From an uncultured Clostridia bacterium (GTDB lineage Bacteria > Bacillota > Clostridia > TANB77 > CAG-508), in contig CAKPSX010000034.1 in assembly GCA_934184665.1 (NCBI GenBank), forward strand, positions 1 through 8,980: 8,980 bases of DNA, read 5' to 3'. Under the pieces are notes generated by a model. The model did not search any database, was not told where the DNA came from, and was given only the letters and a program-made list of their open reading frames with translations. Shown here in pieces: positions 5,894-8,980 of this stretch. Numbering within the stretch: position 1 is the first letter of the stretch; each line of letters begins with the position of its first letter. The position numbers and the translations under genes were made by a program.

Positions 5894-5915
5894 TGCTTTT
5901 TTCTGCTATCTTTTT
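5863..5915 (+). terminator. Strong terminator hairpin just before the surface protein gene
   Basis: An outer 9-bp stem, agatagcag (5863-5871) with ctgctatct (5903-5911), stacks on an inner 8-bp stem, aaaagcat (5873-5880) with atgctttt (5893-5900), around a 12-nt loop. A T-run covers 5911-5915. It ends 36 nt before ATG 5952, so transcripts from the promoter at 5597 must read through it to express the gene. Confidence 0.85.
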
Positions 5916-5951
5916 AAGTTAACATAAATAAGAGAAAAGGATGGATTTATA

Positions 5952-8900
5952 ATGAGAAAGAGTACAAATGTAAGAATGAGAAAAACAGTAGAAAAGATAA
6001 GTAAAGCAATTTTAATGTTAATATTGATTTCAACGATAATGGCTTTTTGCATGAACGGATATGAAAAAAGTTCAGTAGCACCAAACCTGATAAAATCGAA
6101 TGAGAATAGTACTGTAGATTCTAGTGTTGTGCAAAATAGCGCAGATGGCACGGCAAATGGAGTAACGAGTGGAGATAAACCAGTCGCGCTTGACCAAAAT
6201 CAGCTTCAAAGCTTAGATGATTATATTTCTAATAACAAACAAAACCCAGATTCAGAAACTCCAAAAGAAGAACAAACAACAGAAGATGGACTACAACCAG
6301 ATGAAGAAAACCAAGAAATAAATGAGCAAAATGCAGAAGAAAATACTGCTGATAATGCAATAAACGATGACGCAACTGCGAATGAAGATGAAGGAATAGC
6401 TCTACTCTCATCAGAATCAAAAGGAACAGCAAACGTTTCTTGGAAAAGCCAAATAAAAGGCGAATATTGGAACAAGATAAACAAAATAATACCAACATCA
6501 GATGGCGGCGCAGTAGCAGTTGGATGGGTATACCAAGAATCAACAAACCCAACAATAACAACAAATGGAAATAAAGACGCACTTATCATAAAATATGATA
6601 AAAAAGGAAAAATTGAATGGTTTAAGAACTATGGTGGTTCAGGAGATGACGAATTTACAGATATAGTTCAGAATGATGATAATACATATTCTTTAATAGG
6701 ATATACTGAAAGTAAAGATGAAGACTTTAAAAAAATTGGAGATAAAGTAGCTTTTTATGGTACTTTATCTAATTCGGGAGAGTTATCTATTTCAGATATA
6801 ATGAGTGAAACGGGAAATATATCTATGTGTAAAAGCTTGAGTTATCCAAGAATAATAACTACTTTAACGAATGAACAGATTATTATAAGAGGAGCTCTGA
6901 GTGCAAATACAATAAATTGGGGAGCAGAAGAATCAGATGAGTATAGAATGGCTGGAGTTGCTCAAACGGGAGACGCATCATATGCAATTGCACTCAATTA
7001 TGTAAATGGAGGTGTAGCTAAAAGCAGCATATTTTGTTCTGGCTCTAATATTATTGGTGGAAACACAACATACGAAATATCTTCTTCAGGAAATACGCAA
7101 ATTTCTGGGATTATTACACTTAAAAATGGGAATATGTTAATATATGGAAATTATACATCAAGCATGTCAATTGGAGGAAAGACAATATCGGCACCGAAAG
7201 GTGGATGTGATGTATTCTTGATTGAGATAAAATATACTAGTGGTACAGTGGTTTCTGCTAGGACATTTGGCGGTACTCAAGATGATATAATTACATCTGC
7301 TGTTGAGACATCTGATGGAAGTTTACTAATTGGAGGAACATTCTATTCAGCATCAATTGATATTGATGGAGATGGAACAGCAGATATAACAAAAGTAAAT
7401 AACAGTACAAGCACATCACAATATTTCTCAGATGGATATGTAGCAAAATTAGCAAGTGCAACAGACATGACAAGTAAATTAACATTTATGGATACAGTAG
7501 TAGGAACATCATACGAAACAGTAAGTTCAGTTGCAGAAACAACAAGTGGAAGTATATTAGCAGCAGGATACTTTGACTCAACAACAGTAGACATCAAAGA
7601 CGCAGTATCAGCATTCACATCAGGAGGAAACACAGACGCATTTGTAACAAGTTACTCAGAAGTACAACCATCACCAGGAGTAGTGGTACACCATTACATA
7701 AAAGGAACAACAACACCAGTACCAAGTAAAAACGGAGGCACAGTAGCAGACGTAACCCTAGCAGACGGAAACGTCGGAGACGCCTACACAACAACCGCAT
7801 CAGATGACATACAACAAAACTTCCAGTTAGTCACAACCCCAGCAAACGCCACAGGCACCTATGCCGACACCCTAACCGAAGTAACATATTATTATGATTA
7901 TAAAACACCAACTTTGACAAACCAAATAACATCAACAGGAACGGAAAGCATTACAGATGAAAGTGAAAAAGTAACATATACATTAAATTATACAGCGACA
8001 GTTGGAGACTATATAGGTAAAGCACAAGTTCAACTTGTAAATCAATTACCATTTGAAATTGATACAAGCAAAACATATGATTTAGCAGGCGGAACGTATG
8101 ATGCAACAACTAAGACAATAACATGGAACAATATCGAATATGATTTAAATACATATACAGGAACGTCTAAAATTTCAGAAGAAAAAACAATAAGCTTTGT
8201 TTATAAAAACTTAGACTTTAGCAAAAAAGAGATGCAAGGAACTGTGACAGGAAAAACTACACTGTTGACACCAAGTAAAAATGTTTCAACAAATACAACA
8301 TATAAAACATCATATTCATTTACAACAGATGTTACAGCAACAAAAGTTTGGTCAGATAATAATGATTCGTTAAAAATAAGACCAACATCAGTAAATGTAA
8401 CACTTAATGCAACAAATGCAGATATACCATCATCAGTTACAAAAACAGTTACATTAAATTCAGCCAATAACTGGAAAACAACATGGTCAAATCTAGAAAA
8501 ATATAATAGCTCAGGTGATTTAATAAATTATACAGTAACAGAAGAATCACTTGGAGAAGTACTTGATAGAGTATATACAGCAACTGCAGCTGAAACAACA
8601 ACATATAATTGGACTATAACAAATACATATCATGCACCAGAGAACAATACTCAAAACCTTGTAGTAAACAAAGTCTGGGATGATAATAACAACTCAGCTC
8701 AGAAGAGACCATCAAATATCTCATTTGAAGTATATCAAAATGGCTCAAGCACAGCATATCAAACATATAAGTTAAATACAGCAACAGAAACAAGCCATAC
8801 ATTCCAAGTAGCAAAATATAATGCAAAAGGAGAAGAAATTGCATACAGTGTTGGAGAAAAAGAAGTAAATTCAAATGATTTACAATTCTACAAGAATACA

Positions 8901-8980
8901 ATTACAAATGATGGCTTAAATTACACAGTAACAAATAAATTCGAAGTACCATCAGGTGGTAAACAAATAACTGTAGAAAA
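5952..8980 (+). CDS. Large secreted surface protein with propeller-like, MucBP and Cna-B domains (3' end outside window)
   Basis: The frame is open for 1009 codons to the window edge. AAAAGGA (5935-5941) precedes ATG 5952; ATG 5976 is a weaker alternative. Residues 1-35 are a signal peptide (Arg/Lys-rich start, hydrophobic AILMLILISTIMAF). Cys33 lacks a proper lipobox. Residues about 40-160 are an acidic Glu/Asn/Gln-rich linker. Residues about 165-570 repeat blade-like units such as YGGSGDDEFTDIVQNDDN and FGGTQDDIITSAVETSDG followed by (L)IG, resembling a beta-propeller. Residues 577-651 match a MucBP domain (VVVHHYIKGTTTPV to EVTYYYDYK). Residues about 652-790 look like an adhesin backbone domain. 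Two Cna-B domains follow with predicted isopeptide residues Lys798/Glu864/Asn891 and Lys907/Glu969/Asn995, and a third begins at the edge (KQITVEK). A cell-wall adhesin is the likely role; an LPXTG anchor would lie beyond the window. Expression probably depends on the leader at 5632-5915. Confidence 0.9.
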   Translation, partial: MRKSTNVRMRKTVEKISKAILMLILISTIMAFCMNGYEKSSVAPNLIKSNENSTVDSSVVQNSADGTANGVTSGDKPVALDQNQLQSLDDYISNNKQNPDSETPKEEQTTEDGLQPDEENQEINEQNAEENTADNAINDDATANEDEGIALLSSESKGTANVSWKSQIKGEYWNKINKIIPTSDGGAVAVGWVYQESTNPTITTNGNKDALIIKYDKKGKIEWFKNYGGSGDDEFTDIVQNDDNTYSLIGYTESKDEDFKKIGDKVAFYGTLSNSGELSISDIMSETGNISMCKSLSYPRIITTLTNEQIIIRGALSANTINWGAEESDEYRMAGVAQTGDASYAIALNYVNGGVAKSSIFCSGSNIIGGNTTYEISSSGNTQISGIITLKNGNMLIYGNYTSSMSIGGKTISAPKGGCDVFLIEIKYTSGTVVSARTFGGTQDDIITSAVETSDGSLLIGGTFYSASIDIDGDGTADITKVNNSTSTSQYFSDGYVAKLASATDMTSKLTFMDTVVGTSYETVSSVAETTSGSILAAGYFDSTTVDIKDAVSAFTSGGNTDAFVTSYSEVQPSPGVVVHHYIKGTTTPVPSKNGGTVADVTLADGNVGDAYTTTASDDIQQNFQLVTTPANATGTYADTLTEVTYYYDYKTPTLTNQITSTGTESITDESEKVTYTLNYTATVGDYIGKAQVQLVNQLPFEIDTSKTYDLAGGTYDATTKTITWNNIEYDLNTYTGTSKISEEKTISFVYKNLDFSKKEMQGTVTGKTTLLTPSKNVSTNTTYKTSYSFTTDVTATKVWSDNNDSLKIRPTSVNVTLNATNADIPSSVTKTVTLNSANNWKTTWSNLEKYNSSGDLINYTVTEESLGEVLDRVYTATAAETTTYNWTITNTYHAPENNTQNLVVNKVWDDNNNSAQKRPSNISFEVYQNGSSTAYQTYKLNTATETSHTFQVAKYNAKGEEIAYSVGEKEVNSNDLQFYKNTITNDGLNYTVTNKFEVPSGGKQITVE

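Larger units (their letters stand above)
5632..5915 (+). ncRNA. Candidate structured leader / attenuator RNA of the surface protein gene
   Basis: The predicted transcript opens with an 8-bp stem (TGTATTGC 5638-5645, GCAATACA 5695-5702) around a 49-nt loop. Next come an A-rich linker with a ribosome binding site, two short palindromes (gtgtatatacac 5802-5813; cacttaagtg 5819-5828) and the terminator hairpin at 5863-5915. It does not match any riboswitch consensus I can recall, including the two cyclic-di-GMP classes. It could be an attenuator or a free small RNA of about 280 nt. Structure is seen; function is inference. Confidence 0.45.

Noticed and set aside
5632..5915. A known cyclic-di-GMP, preQ1 or similar riboswitch before the surface gene
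   Set aside because: I compared the leader with the consensus cores I remember and found no match, so I report only an unclassified structured leader.
6039..6053. Lipoprotein signal at Cys33 of the surface protein
   Set aside because: The residues before the cysteine (MAF) do not fit a lipobox, since Phe at -1 is not accepted. A normal signal peptide is more likely.
6221..8901. Several minus-strand frames opposite the surface protein gene (for example 6221-6589, 7343-7633, 8614-8901)
   Set aside because: They are shadows caused by the repetitive, Thr/Asn-rich, A-rich codons of the real gene. Their products are low-complexity Leu or Ser/Val runs without motifs or start signals.
1..8980. CRISPR array, tRNA or rRNA genes
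   Set aside because: I saw no regularly spaced short repeats, no tRNA cloverleaf with a T-arm consensus and no rRNA-like sequence.

Overview
The window is AT-rich DNA. It favours AGA, ATA and TTA codons, has strong AGGAGG-type ribosome binding sites and intrinsic terminators, and every credible gene lies on the + strand. A TnpX-like large serine recombinase, an XRE-Fic fusion, a DinD-like BRO protein and a surface protein with MucBP and Cna-B domains together suggest a low-GC Bacillota, probably a host- or gut-associated clostridial lineage. That placement is inference; no marker gene fixes the taxon.

Layout. (1) 1-214 is the tail of an unrecognised gene, closed by a strong terminator. (2) 215-624 has no gene but several hairpins. 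(3) 625-2453 is a two-gene recombination module: a 71-residue protein and a large serine recombinase whose start appears damaged or non-canonical. (4) Directly after the recombinase stop, the sequence becomes the 3' part of a 1-Cys (Prx6-type) peroxiredoxin gene, entered just upstream of its peroxidatic cysteine. The simplest reading is that positions 1 to about 2470 are the right end of an integrative element that inserted into a peroxiredoxin gene. (5) 3187-4104 is a BRO-N/DinD-like gene with its own promoter, bracketed by a 14-bp direct repeat. (6) 4523-5455 is an XRE-Fic gene lying between two 252-bp direct repeats (about 93% identical, no indels). Each repeat carries a terminator, an overlapping promoter and a structured leader. 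(7) 5952 to the window end is the first 1009 codons of a large secreted surface protein: beta-propeller-like region, MucBP domain, adhesin backbone domain, then Cna-B repeats with intact isopeptide residues.

How the parts fit. The left third is mobile DNA that has broken a resident antioxidant gene. The right two thirds looks like accessory chromosome. The only visible promoter for the surface protein lies in the second direct repeat, about 350 bp upstream of the gene. A 40-codon reading frame and a very stable terminator hairpin lie in between, and the frame runs through the hairpin's left arm, so the arrangement resembles an attenuator. Recombination between the two direct repeats would delete or amplify the fic gene, leaving the surface-protein leader intact.
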